This document shows positions 1 to 7,397 of a stretch of DNA of 34,435 bases, piece by piece. The notes under the pieces were generated by a model that had not been told where the DNA came from, searched no databases, and was given only the letters and a program-made list of their open reading frames with translations. This DNA is from Myxococcales bacterium (GTDB taxonomy: Bacteria > Myxococcota_A > Polyangia > Polyangiales > Polyangiaceae): positions 1 through 34,435 of the forward strand of contig JANXLV010000202.1 of assembly GCA_025355005.1 (NCBI GenBank), given 5' to 3'. Position numbers and translations under genes: made by a program. Each line of letters starts with the position of its first letter. Within the stretch, counting starts at the first letter, position 1.

Positions 1-3000
1 CGCGAGCACCGGCCGCCGCGAGAAGTGCGTCGAGCCGCTCGAGGTCCGTGGCGTGCGAGGCCGGGATGGCGTGCCGGTCGAAGATCGTGACGAGGTCAGT
101 CGTCGTGTCGTGCAGAGCGCCGAGGAACACCGTGTCGTCGGGGACGTCGATGCCCTTGGCGGCGAGGGCCTTGCGCACGGCGGGTTCGTTCACCACCATC
201 GCCGCGATCCGGGCGTTGGCCTCGCCGGTGTGGCCTCCGCACGCGCCGCAGTCGAGGGCGGCAGCGTGGGGATTGTTCACCGTGGTCGAACCGTGGCCCG
301 CGAGCATTACCAGCCGCGCGAACCCCGAGGTGAGCGACATGCCTCGGAGAAGCCCCTCGGCCATTGCGACGCGCTCGTCCGCGGTCAGACCGACCTGGCG
401 CTCCCCGTGTAGGTGCGGCGAGAGGTCGGGGCAGAGCAAGGTGTGCGCATCGATGCCGTCGTTCGACGGATGCGGCACCGTGCGCGTCACTCCGAGCGAG
501 TCAGTGAGCAGCTTGGGCAGGTACGCGAGGCCCACCGGCCCAACGAAGCCGAAGCACGCGATCGCGCTCGTCTTGAAGGACTTCCAGGCGTTTCGCGCGC
601 GTCGGTCCAGCAGGCGCGACGACGCGGCACGCGCAGACCCGTCACCCATGGCGGAGACGACAGACTCGACGACCACGCCCTTGGACGTGAGCAGCACGGG
701 AAGCTGGGCGCCGCCGTGCACCTGCCCCAGCGGCACATACTCGACGGGGAACCCGAAGAACCCCGCGAAGCCGATCGTCTCGCACGCGGGGTCGGCCTCT
801 TCGAGGGCGCGTCGGAAAACCTCCGAGCGCACATCGATGCAGAACGCCGCTTGCACCGTCGGCCGCTCTTCACGATGGGTCGGCGTCTCCTTCGCTCGCG
901 AGGCGAGCTTGCCGACGAGCGTCTCTTGCCAGGCCTTTTCGTAGGCCCCTTGCAGGACGAGATCCACGCGCAGAGCCTCGTGGGACGGGTCTGAATCGGC
1001 GCGCGCGTCGGTGATGGCTGCGCGCGCTCGTGACCACGCCTTCTCCGCGCCCATTGAGGCGAAAGCATCGAGGAGGGCCACCTCCCATGCCAAGCGAATC
1101 GACAGCACCTGCTCGAGCGTCGTGTCCACCTCGCCGTGGAGTTCGCGGTCCCACACGCGCTGCCGCGCGTACGCCGCCCACCCGCCGATGCTCGCGAGCA
1201 GTCGCTGCAGGTACGATTCGAGGGCCGCCTCGGGGACGCCGAGGCGCCAGATCGCGGTCAGCGCCGCGTTCGGTGCGTCGCCCGGGAGCTTTTGGATCGC
1301 GGCGCGGAACCCGCGCGCGCCGAGGATCTCGGGCGTAGCGTCGATCGAAGCCTCCGCGCGGAAGGCCTGGTACGGCGGCTGCCGCTTCCACGGCGACTGC
1401 CACGAGGCTTGCCCCCGGTCGAAGTACGTTGCCGCCCATGCGCCGATCCGTTCGGTCAGGATATGGTGCCAGTCGTTCCCAGTGAGCTCGCTCACCACGT
1501 CGGCGACCGTGGGTACGAGCGTCGGGAGCGCCGGCTGCTCGCCGTCGCGCAGACCGTTCAGCAGGGCCTTAGCGTCGGCAGGGAGCTCGATGTGCCCGCG
1601 CGCGCCCGCCTCCGCAAGCGCCTCGGCGACGTGCGCCTCGGCGATGCGACCGGTCGCGATCGCGTCGAGGTAGAACCGCCGCGGCATCGTCATACGGGCC
1701 CCGGCGCTGCGCGCGACCGTGTAGGCGGCTTCCGCAACGGTCTGGTCCGCGAGGCCGTGGAACGGATTGACGGCGACGAACGTCTCGAGCGGCCAGACCG
1801 GAGCCACCGCGTGGGTGGTGCGATCGATCGCCGTCTTGACCGCGTCGGACGAGACCGGGCGAGCCCGCTCGTCCTTGTCGTGCGCGCCCGCGTTCGCCAC
1901 GACAGTCTTTCGCCCGGCAGGGAGCTTGGCGGCCCCGATCAGGCGGTCGAAGTAGGCGTTGGCATAGAGGCCGTTGCGCGTGAAGACGTAGCCCGCAGCC
2001 CAGCCGGGCGACTCGTACACACGCGGCAGAAGCAGTTGGAGCAGCGTGACGAGAGCGAAGGTCGATACGACCGCCGCGATGACGGCAGCCAAAGGCACGC
2101 CATGGGCATGCGCCTCGGGGACCGCGCGGGCCAGAACCGCGCCGCCACCGCGCTCGAGCGCGTAGAACGAGAGCGCCGTCAGCGTGACCGACAGCGCGGT
2201 CCGACCCATGACACGCACGCTCGGCTCGCCGCTCGCTCCCTGCGCCATCAGGTGCGAGAGGGCGACGACCATGATCGACGCGAGCGCGAGGTTCGTGGGC
2301 GTCGCGAACACCGCGACGCCCATGACGGTGGCGATGCTCCAGACGATGCTGGCCGTGACGACATACGAAACGACGATGCGAAGGGCCGGCACCTTCCCGC
2401 TCTTCCCCGGCACCGCGACGACGCGCGCGGCTTCGACGGCGCTGCCGGAGGAGAGGAAGGCGTGCGCCTTGTAGAACGAGTGGGCGACGAGATGCGCGAT
2501 CGCTACGGAGGTCGCGCCGATCCCGCAGAGCAGCAGCATGAAGCCCATGTGCGCGGCGCTCGAGTAGGCCAGCGTCGCCTTCATGCGGCTGTCGGTCAGC
2601 ATGACCACGGACGCGAAGACGGCGGTGAAGCCTCCGACCACCACGAGCGCGGCGAGGACCGGCGTGGACAGTTGCACGACGCCCGCGAGGCGCACGACGA
2701 GGAAGGTGCCCCCGTTCAGGATGCCCGCGTGGAGCAGCGCGGACACCGGCGTTGGGGTCTCCTGCATCTCAATCAGCCAGCCGTGCGCCGGGAACTGCGC
2801 GGCCTTGAGGAAAGCCGTCAGCCCGACGAGAGCGGCTGCGACGTGGACCCCGACCGGTGCCTGGTCGGCTCTCGCCAGCGCGGCGGCGCCTTCGAGCACC
2901 GCGCCGATGTCGCCCGTGCCGAACTGCCGGACGAGCAGGATCGCAGCGCCGACGAGGCAGGCATCCCCCAACCGCGCGACGATGAACTTCTTGTGGGCGG

Positions 3001-3487
3001 CGACGACCGCGCCGCGCCTGTCCGGGTAGAAGAGCAGCAGACGGTGCAGGGCCAGGCTCGTCACCATCCATCCGATCGCGATCTGGAGCAGATTCCCTGC
3101 GACGACGAGGACCATGACGCACGCGACCGTCAGCGAAAGATCGCCGAGGAAGACCCCCTGGCGACGGTCCCCGGCGAGGTTGTTGCGACTGAATTGAAGG
3201 ACGAATGCACCGAGAATCGCGACGAGCGCAAGCATCACTGCGCTGAGCCCGTCGATGCGGACGGAGAAGCCAAGCCCGTCGTCGCCCAGCAGCGGGCTCG
3301 CGAGCGGCGCCCGGAGGGCCGCGAGCACGGCGGTCAGCGTCGCGACGACCAACGCGAGCGTCGCGGCCGCGCGGGTGGCCGCGAGCGCCGCACGTGGTCG
3401 CGAGCCCCGATTGCGCCGGGCGACCAGCGCAGCGACGACAAGGCCGAGTGGTGCGAGCAGGGGCAGCAGCGCGAGCGAGGTCTCCAT
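1..3487 (-). CDS. dabBA: DabB-DabA fusion, inorganic carbon (DAB) transporter, 3' end outside window
   Basis: One stop-free minus-strand frame of 1162 codons runs from ATG 3487 off the left edge. Residues 1 to about 523 are DabB, a NuoL/MrpA-like proton-channel subunit: many membrane segments, a TM motif with LKAAQFPAHGWL followed by TPVSALLHA, then HSFYKAHAF, and a C-terminal NGLYANAYFDRLIG. About 20 polar residues (524-544, containing AHDKDERARP) follow. The DabA (DUF2309/UPF0753) part then begins, with PVWPLETFVAVNPFHG at 564-579. The four DabA zinc ligands known from Halothiobacillus (as I recall C351, D353, H524, C539) are present as C883, D885, H1065 and C1080. DAB complexes energise CO2-to-bicarbonate conversion at the inner membrane. 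The two subunits are normally separate adjacent genes; here I re-read the junction codon by codon (1742-2040) and found no stop and no frameshift. Upstream is a divergent LysR gene. Confidence 0.93.
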   Translation of the reverse strand, partial: METSLALLPLLAPLGLVVAALVARRNRGSRPRAALAATRAAATLALVVATLTAVLAALRAPLASPLLGDDGLGFSVRIDGLSAVMLALVAILGAFVLQFSRNNLAGDRRQGVFLGDLSLTVACVMVLVVAGNLLQIAIGWMVTSLALHRLLLFYPDRRGAVVAAHKKFIVARLGDACLVGAAILLVRQFGTGDIGAVLEGAAALARADQAPVGVHVAAALVGLTAFLKAAQFPAHGWLIEMQETPTPVSALLHAGILNGGTFLVVRLAGVVQLSTPVLAALVVVGGFTAVFASVVMLTDSRMKATLAYSSAAHMGFMLLLCGIGATSVAIAHLVAHSFYKAHAFLSSGSAVEAARVVAVPGKSGKVPALRIVVSYVVTASIVWSIATVMGVAVFATPTNLALASIMVVALSHLMAQGASGEPSVRVMGRTALSVTLTALSFYALERGGGAVLARAVPEAHAHGVPLAAVIAAVVSTFALVTLLQLLLPRVYESPGWAAGYVFTRNGLYANAYFDRLIGAAKLPAGRKTVVANAGAHDKDERARPVSSDAVKTAIDRTTHAVAPVWPLETFVAVNPFHGLADQTVAEAAYTVARSAGARMTMPRRFYLDAIATGRIAEAHVAEALAEAGARGHIELPADAKALLNGLRDGEQPALPTLVPTVADVVSELTGNDWHHILTERIGAWAATYFDRGQASWQSPWKRQPPYQAFRAEASIDATPEILGARGFRAAIQKLPGDAPNAALTAIWRLGVPEAALESYLQRLLASIGGWAAYARQRVWDRELHGEVDTTLEQVLSIRLAWEVALLDAFASMGAEKAWSRARAAITDARADSDPSHEALRVDLVLQGAYEKAWQETLVGKLASRAKETPTHREERPTVQAAFCIDVRSEVFRRALEEADPACETIGFAGFFGFPVEYVPLGQVHGGAQLPVLLTSKGVVVESVVSAMGDGSARAASSRLLDRRARNAWKSFKTSAIACFGFVGPVGLAYLPKLLTDSLGVTRTVPHPSNDGIDAHTLLCPDLSPHLHGERQVGLTADERVAMAEGLLRGMSLTSGFARLVMLAGHGSTTVNNPHAAALDCGACGGHTGEANARIAAMVVNEPAVRKALAAKGIDVPDDTVFLGALHDTTTDLVTIFDRHAIPASHATDLERLDALLAAAGAR

Positions 3488-3530
3488 GCCCCCTAGGTGT
3501 ACTCACGCCGCTTCATTTGCTCCAATAGAT

Positions 3531-3553
3531 TGAAGTGAACGCATCGTTCTTCA
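3531..3553. promoter_or_regulatory. Inverted repeat between dabBA and lysR, candidate LysR operator
   Basis: In the 81-bp divergent gap, TGAAGTGAAC (3531-3540) faces GTTCTTCA (3546-3553). This is an imperfect dyad TGAA-N2-GAAC-N5-GTTC-TTCA. A second GAAC/GTTC pair lies at 3559-3562 and 3571-3574, overlapping the regulator start. LysR regulators usually bind such interrupted dyads between themselves and the divergent target. A weak plus-strand promoter (TTGAAG 3530-3535, 16 bp, CATGAT 3552-3557) would overlap the dyad, allowing autorepression. The site assignment is inference. Confidence 0.45.
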
Positions 3554-3568
3554 TGATAGAACGTCGTG

Positions 3569-4462
3569 ATGTTCAACTTTCATCATCTTCGCTACTTCTG
3601 GGCGGTGGCCCACGAGGAGAACCTCACGCGCGCCGCTTCGCTCCTGCATGTGTCGCAGTCGGCAGTCTCGATGCAGATCCAGAAGCTCGAGGCCGAGCTC
3701 GGGCACGCGCTCTTCGAACGCCGCGGCAAGCAGCTGGTGCTCACCGAGGCCGGACGCATCGCGCTCGATCATGCCGACGCCATCTTCGCGAGGGGCGACG
3801 AGCTCGAGAGCGCGCTCCAGGGCCGCGGAAAGGAGCGCCGTGTGTTACGCGTGGGCTCGCTCGCGACGCTGTCGAGAAACTTCCAGCTCGGCTTCCTGCG
3901 TCCGCTCTTTGGGCGCGACGACGTCGAGATCGTGGTCCGATCGGGCGCGTTCGCTGAAATGCTTCGGGCCCTCGAGGCGCATCTGATCGACGTGCTGCTT
4001 GCCAACGTGGCGCCGCCCCGCGACGCAGCAACGCCTTGGGTCGCGCACGCGATCGCCGAGCAGCCCGTAAGCCTCGTCGGCCCGCCGATGAAGAAGCGAC
4101 GAAAGAGCAGCCTGAAGGAGCTCCTGGAGGCCGAGCCGCTCGTGCTGCCGGCGGCGGAGAGCAGCATTCGCGCGGGGTTTGACGCGCTCGTGAGCCGCCT
4201 CGGCGTTCGCCCGCGCATCGCGGCCGAGGTCGACGACATGGCCATGCTGCGACTGCTGGCCCGCGAGCGCATCGGCTTGGCCGTAGTGCCAACCATCGTG
4301 GTCCAAGACGAGCTGGAGGCGCGTGTGCTCGTCGAGATCGCTCCTTTGCCACAGCTCAAGGAGACGTTCTTCGCGATCACGCTGGCGCGCCGGTTCCCGA
4401 ATCCCCTGCTGAAGGTCCTGATCTCCAGCGACCGCGATAGGACGAGCGCGCGCGGAGGTTGA
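3569..4462 (+). CDS. LysR-type transcriptional regulator divergent from dabBA
   Basis: 297-aa LysR family regulator. An N-terminal winged helix-turn-helix (about residues 3-60, with FHHLRYFWAVAHEENLTRAA and VSQSAVSMQIQKLE) is followed by a periplasmic-binding-protein-like effector domain. The opening FHHLRYFWAVA style is that of the NhaR-like branch, whose members often control ion transporters. I chose ATG 3569; an in-frame GTG lies one codon upstream at 3566. There is no clear Shine-Dalgarno, and the weak promoter predicted would give a very short leader. Its position head-to-head with the DAB fusion gene suggests it controls inorganic-carbon uptake, perhaps in response to CO2 supply, a role LysR proteins (CcmR/CbbR) play elsewhere. 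The effector is unknown. Confidence 0.92.
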   Translation: MFNFHHLRYFWAVAHEENLTRAASLLHVSQSAVSMQIQKLEAELGHALFERRGKQLVLTEAGRIALDHADAIFARGDELESALQGRGKERRVLRVGSLATLSRNFQLGFLRPLFGRDDVEIVVRSGAFAEMLRALEAHLIDVLLANVAPPRDAATPWVAHAIAEQPVSLVGPPMKKRRKSSLKELLEAEPLVLPAAESSIRAGFDALVSRLGVRPRIAAEVDDMAMLRLLARERIGLAVVPTIVVQDELEARVLVEIAPLPQLKETFFAITLARRFPNPLLKVLISSDRDRTSARGG

Positions 4463-4474
4463 TTCACCCCTTCG

Positions 4475-5359
4475 TCATGGCTGGCGGTCAGTCTGCCTGG
4501 CGTCCTCGGCAAGCGGGAACCACACCTCGTTGCGGCGGAGGAACCACGGTTTGAATGGGGGGTCGTAGCGGTTGACCTCGGCCTCGCCAATGACCGTGAG
4601 ACACCGGTCGGTCGTCCAGCGACGAAGCTCTGCCTCGTGCTCCTTCATGTTGGCGTCCGTCCACCGGCCGCTGAAGCGCACGACAGCAACGCGCGAAGGG
4701 GGAACCTCGCGAAGGACGACCCGCGAATCCACTGGCGCAGGGAGCGTCTCGAGGGTCTCTCCATCCGGCATGGTGAACGCCACCGTCCACGAGTCTCCGT
4801 CGCGGTGTTGCGCGACAGATGCAGTCATCGGGAGCTTTACGCCCTCGCCGGCCTTCTGTGGAGCTTGAGCGACGGGCGCGGTCATCGCGATCTTCGTGCC
4901 GCGACGGTTCTTGCCGAAGATGTAGCCGGCAAGCCTGCGGAAGCCTTCGTTGCCGGCATCGTTCCATTCGCCGGCGACCATGGTCTCCGCCACGACGCGA
5001 GCCCCGTATTGGCGGACCTCGAAGTCGCCTTCGCGAACCTGCGTTACGTAGTGGGGTTCTTGGATCGTGGCCACGCTACACCCTGAGATCAAAAGTGCGC
5101 CGACGGCTGCGACCGCGCGGCGTGACACGAACGATGTGGCTGACGACACAACAGGGAGAACGTGGGCACGGAGAGGTCGCGCCGCAAGGTTCTCCGCATT
5201 CCCCGGACCGTCGCTATGCATCTTGAGCGACGCTGACGCGGCCCGTGCCGCCGATGGCCGCTCTCCGAATGGAGCGGCCATCCGAATCTCACGCATGCCG
5301 AGTGGGCAGTCGCCGTCGTAGAAGACTTCGACTGCGAACAGGTTCGTGGCCACGGTCAT
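4475..5359 (-). CDS. SOUL family haem-binding lipoprotein with aberrant N-terminal extension
   Basis: The C-terminal about 195 residues form a SOUL/HBP haem-binding domain: EPHYVTQVREGDFEVRQYG, then AGYIFGKNRRGTKIAMTAPV, and a C-terminal PFKPWFLRRNEVWFPL. The open frame begins at ATG 5359, but its first 27 residues resemble a different family (see the DCC remnant). A more natural start for the SOUL protein is GTG 5128, giving SRRAVAAVGALLISGC, a good lipoprotein signal with the lipid-accepting Cys before SVATIQEP; ATG 5221 is another option. SOUL proteins bind haem or related tetrapyrroles and recur in bacterial photo-oxidative stress clusters. It is last in the minus-strand arm that starts at 7169, after a gap of about 115 bp behind DUF2878. 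Confidence 0.85.
   Translation of the reverse strand: MTVATNLFAVEVFYDGDCPLGMREIRMAAPFGERPSAARAASASLKMHSDGPGNAENLAARPLRAHVLPVVSSATSFVSRRAVAAVGALLISGCSVATIQEPHYVTQVREGDFEVRQYGARVVAETMVAGEWNDAGNEGFRRLAGYIFGKNRRGTKIAMTAPVAQAPQKAGEGVKLPMTASVAQHRDGDSWTVAFTMPDGETLETLPAPVDSRVVLREVPPSRVAVVRFSGRWTDANMKEHEAELRRWTTDRCLTVIGEAEVNRYDPPFKPWFLRRNEVWFPLAEDARQTDRQP
5279..5359 (-). pseudogene. Remnant of a DCC (DUF393) thiol-disulfide oxidoreductase-like gene
   Basis: The first 27 codons of the frame encode VEVFYDGDCPLGMREIRM, closely matching the N-terminal strand and active-site loop of DCC-family proteins (usual form FYDGxCPLCxxEI). The second Cys of the CxxC pair is Gly here, and the similarity ends after REIRM. 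The usual length is about 130 aa. The remainder seems deleted, leaving the stub in frame with the SOUL gene. DCC genes commonly sit next to DUF2878/DUF1475/NTF2 genes, which supports a decayed cluster member. Family assignment rests on a short match. Confidence 0.6.
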
Positions 5360-5474
5360 GATTCTACCCGTCGATAGGTGAGCGTGTAGACCACCGGGAC
5401 GGGCAACTTCGGACTGCTCGATGGTTCATAGGTCCTCCTTGCTTCACGTCTCTGCTTCTCGCGGTTGCTGCGCC

Positions 5475-6041
5475 TTACCCTGGGCCAAGTCTCATCTCGA
5501 CTCCGCCCCCGTTGCCGTGCTGGGTGCCGATCCGGCGGCGAAGGCAGAAGAGCGCCGGGAGCACGAGGGACCACGCCGCGCCGATGAGCGCGAGCGCGCC
5601 AAGACGGCCCCCTGCGAGCCCTATGGCACCGAGACGTGCCCCCGCGTCGTATGCGAGAGGTCCCCCGAGCAGGCCGAGCAGCACTCCAAGGATCGGACGC
5701 CGCTCGAGCGAACCAAGACTTCCGCCGCGCGCGGTCGCTGCACCGAGGTTGGGCCAGAGCGCGACCAGCCATGTCGGAGAGACGGCCGCGCCCGCGACGC
5801 TCATGACGCCACCGCGGAGAAGCGCGGTGTCCACCAGGAATCCGAGAACCGCCGCGAGGGTAAGAATCAAGACCTCTTTCACGCGTGCCCCCCTCGGTTG
5901 AGTCCGAACGTGGATCGCGAGCCCCACGAAGACGACCGCGGGTCCGAGCCATGGGTAACCGCGCGCCGCGCCGAGGACGCAAGCGAACCATCCCACCTGC
6001 ATGAAGGCGAACGACAGGACGGCGCGCGCGGGCACGTTCAT
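5475..6041 (-). CDS. DUF2878 family integral membrane protein
   Basis: 188-aa membrane protein with about five to six hydrophobic segments. It shows the DUF2878 pattern: an opening FMQVGWFACVLGAARGYPWL, a central ALWPNLGAAT, and LLGGPLAYDAGARLGAIGL near residue 140. The start is ATG 6041; the frame stays open further upstream, but that part is antisense-like Arg-rich sequence over the neighbouring gene. Its ATGA overlaps the stop of the upstream NTF2-like gene (6038-6041), indicating translational coupling. Function is unknown. The family recurs in operons with CFA synthases, DUF1475 and DUF3833 proteins linked to light or singlet-oxygen responses and membrane lipid modification. Confidence 0.88.
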   Translation of the reverse strand: MNVPARAVLSFAFMQVGWFACVLGAARGYPWLGPAVVFVGLAIHVRTQPRGARVKEVLILTLAAVLGFLVDTALLRGGVMSVAGAAVSPTWLVALWPNLGAATARGGSLGSLERRPILGVLLGLLGGPLAYDAGARLGAIGLAGGRLGALALIGAAWSLVLPALFCLRRRIGTQHGNGGGVEMRLGPG

Positions 6042-6388
6042 CCGAGCCGTGGCGCAAGCGCCGCATAAAGGTTTCGGACGACGGGGATGCTCTCTGCGAG
6101 GCTCGAGAGGAGATCCCAGTAGTCGCGCTGCTCCACGATGACGCCTCCCCGGACGCGCGCGTGGCTCGCCCCCTCGAAGACGAGGGTGGGACCTCGACGC
6201 GGCGCGTAGGTCATCGTCCACGCCAAGAGCAGCGAGTCGCCTCCGCCGAGGGAGTCTTTCACGTCGAACGACAGATGCCGCGCGCGCGTCATGACGCAGC
6301 GATTCATCGCGACGAAGGCCTCGCGCCCGGTCAGGGTCTGCAGCGGGTCACGAAAGACGACATCGCGGTCAGCAGACGAGTTCGACAT
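6038..6388 (-). CDS. NTF2-like (SnoaL-type) family protein
   Basis: 116-aa cone-fold protein of the NTF2-like superfamily, with FRDPLQTLTGREAF near the N terminus, AWTMTYAP, a strand-rich middle and QRDYWDLLSS before an amphipathic C terminus. Start ATG 6388 is favoured by GGAGG at 6397-6401, eight bases upstream; upstream in-frame codons would overlap the DUF1475 gene. It seems slightly short at the N terminus compared with relatives of 130-140 aa. It couples by a 4-base overlap to DUF2878. No catalytic residues can be assigned. Confidence 0.86.
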   Translation of the reverse strand: MSNSSADRDVVFRDPLQTLTGREAFVAMNRCVMTRARHLSFDVKDSLGGGDSLLLAWTMTYAPRRGPTLVFEGASHARVRGGVIVEQRDYWDLLSSLAESIPVVRNLYAALAPRLG

Positions 6389-6392
6389 CGCA

Positions 6393-6734
6393 TCAACCTC
6401 CTTGTCCTGCGAATCGATGTCCGAGCCAAAAGCGGGACCAGTTACCCCGGCTTCGGAGGAGCGCGACGAGGACGTAGACCGCTGCGAACGCATTGCCGAG
6501 GGTCATCACGAGCGCGACGAACGCGAGGGCCTTGAGCGCGCTGGCTTCGCGGAAGATGACCCATCCGGAGAAGAGTGCGAAGCCGACGTAGAGATCGGCC
6601 AGCGTCACCTTGCCCCAGGAAAGCGCCATCAGGGCGCCGCCTTCCTGCCAAAAGCTGCCCACGACGAACGCCCGAGTGATCAGCGCGAGCATCACCGCGG
6701 CGAAGACCGTTGAGAACACGATGGCTAGGCGCAT
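6393..6734 (-). CDS. DUF1475 family membrane protein
   Basis: 113-aa protein with about four hydrophobic segments: residues 2-25, a middle LADLYVGFALFSGWVIFRE, and ALVMTLGNAFAAVYVLVALL near the C terminus. The L-x-D-x-Y-x-G-F ... WV-x-x-R/K-E ... LGN-x-x-x-x-x-Y pattern is that of DUF1475. It lies 3 bp after the SDR fragment and 4 bp before the NTF2-like start, so it is within the operon. Biochemical function unknown. Confidence 0.87.
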   Translation of the reverse strand: MRLAIVFSTVFAAVMLALITRAFVVGSFWQEGGALMALSWGKVTLADLYVGFALFSGWVIFREASALKALAFVALVMTLGNAFAAVYVLVALLRSRGNWSRFWLGHRFAGQGG

Positions 6735-6737
6735 CGG

Positions 6738-7169
6738 TCAGGGTCTCCCTCGGTAAATGTTTTCGAACGTCACGCCGCTGAGCTTCTCGCACAACGCGAA
6801 GAGCTCCTGGCGCAGGCCCGGGCTCTCGCGCGTCCAGGGCAATGGGTACTCCGGCGCCACGCGGCGATCGAACCAGAACGCGCCGACCGTCCCTCTTGCG
6901 CGGTCGCTCGCCGCAAGCCACACGACGGTGTCGGCGCCCTCCTCCGCGCTTCGGAGGACATGCCGCATCACGGAGTGGAACTTGGGAAGCGACGTCCGGA
7001 CCGCCGTCGTGTCCGGCCACCCGGGATGCATGCTCGCGAAGGTGATGAGCAGCTCGTTTGAGAACCGACCGGCGAGGATGCGCGCCAGGAGCGTGGCCGT
7101 CGGCGCGCCACCGCACGCTGCGGCGACGAGGGAGAGGAGAATGCAGGGAATCGTACGCAACGCTTTCAT
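6738..7169 (-). CDS. C-terminal half of an SDR family dehydrogenase behind a foreign N terminus
   Basis: 143 aa. Residues about 43-143 (TFASMHPGWPDTTAVRTSLP, GADTVVWLAAS, PLPWTRESP) match the C-terminal part of a short-chain dehydrogenase of about 300 aa. The cofactor-binding TGxxxGIG motif and the catalytic Tyr-x-x-x-Lys are absent. The first 20 residues (KALRTIPCILLSLVAAAC) look instead like a lipoprotein signal. The initiation signals are good: GGAGG at 7175-7179 before ATG 7169, and a promoter upstream. It is the first gene of the minus-strand operon. It is either a pseudogene retaining its 5' control region, or a recombination product. Dehydrogenase activity is not expected. Confidence 0.75.
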   Translation of the reverse strand: MKALRTIPCILLSLVAAACGGAPTATLLARILAGRFSNELLITFASMHPGWPDTTAVRTSLPKFHSVMRHVLRSAEEGADTVVWLAASDRARGTVGAFWFDRRVAPEYPLPWTRESPGLRQELFALCEKLSGVTFENIYRGRP

Positions 7170-7196
7170 GGGAGCCTCCGTGACGGGCGTGAAACG

Positions 7197-7225
7197 ATGT
7201 CTGGCATTTGTCTAGGATTTGTCAA
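7197..7225 (-). promoter_or_regulatory. Promoter of the SDR fragment-DUF1475-NTF2-DUF2878-SOUL operon
   Basis: On the minus strand TTGACA (7225-7220) is followed after 17 bp by AGACAT (7202-7197). The -35 box is perfect and the -10 poor, as expected for a tightly controlled or activator-aided promoter. It sits 28 bp before ATG 7169 and coincides with the 11-bp repeats. Confidence 0.5.
7198..7225. promoter_or_regulatory. Three tandem 11-bp direct repeats, candidate CarH/LitR operator
   Basis: Plus-strand hexamers TGTCTG (7198), TGTCTA (7209) and TGTCAA (7220) start exactly 11 bp apart. On the minus strand they read CAGACA, TAGACA and TTGACA, so two of three fit TnnACA, the core of the 11-bp repeats I recall for the B12-dependent photoreceptor repressor CarH. 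They cover the -35 box of the minus-strand operon, where a CarH tetramer would block RNA polymerase in the dark. No merR-family gene lies in this window, so the regulator assignment is inference. Confidence 0.55.
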
Positions 7226-7282
7226 GGCTCCGGCCGGCGCAATGTGGCTGTATTGGCGAAAAAACGTTGGCCTGGAGGAGTC

Positions 7283-7310
7283 TTGACTAACTTTTGTCTA
7301 GATCTATAGT
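7283..7310 (+). promoter_or_regulatory. Promoter of ribA-cbiX with overlapping repeat half-sites
   Basis: TTGACT (7283-7288), a 16-bp spacer and TATAGT (7305-7310) form a good sigma-70-type promoter. Within the spacer and -35 box, TGACTA (7284) and TGTCTA (7295) are again 11 bp apart, resembling the repeats at 7198-7225 and suggesting one regulator controls both arms. Transcription would start near 7317, giving a leader of about 80 bases to ATG 7398. Confidence 0.6.
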
Positions 7311-7397
7311 TTGTGAATGGTTCCCCCGCGCCCAACGCGTTTGGCCGGATCGGGCCGCGCCCTTTCGTGCCTTCATCTGCCAACCATGGAGTCTCTG

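Noticed and set aside
1136..3496. Plus-strand open frame of 786 codons
   Set aside because: It is Arg/Asp/Glu-rich, without hydrophobic structure or family motifs, and lies antisense to the DabB-DabA frame, which has clear conserved motifs. It results from GC-rich codon bias.
7317..7397. Leaderless start of ribA at ATG 7317
   Set aside because: The ATG falls right at the predicted transcription start, but the added residues look unconserved, and ATG 7398 has a good ribosome-binding site. Kept only as an alternative.
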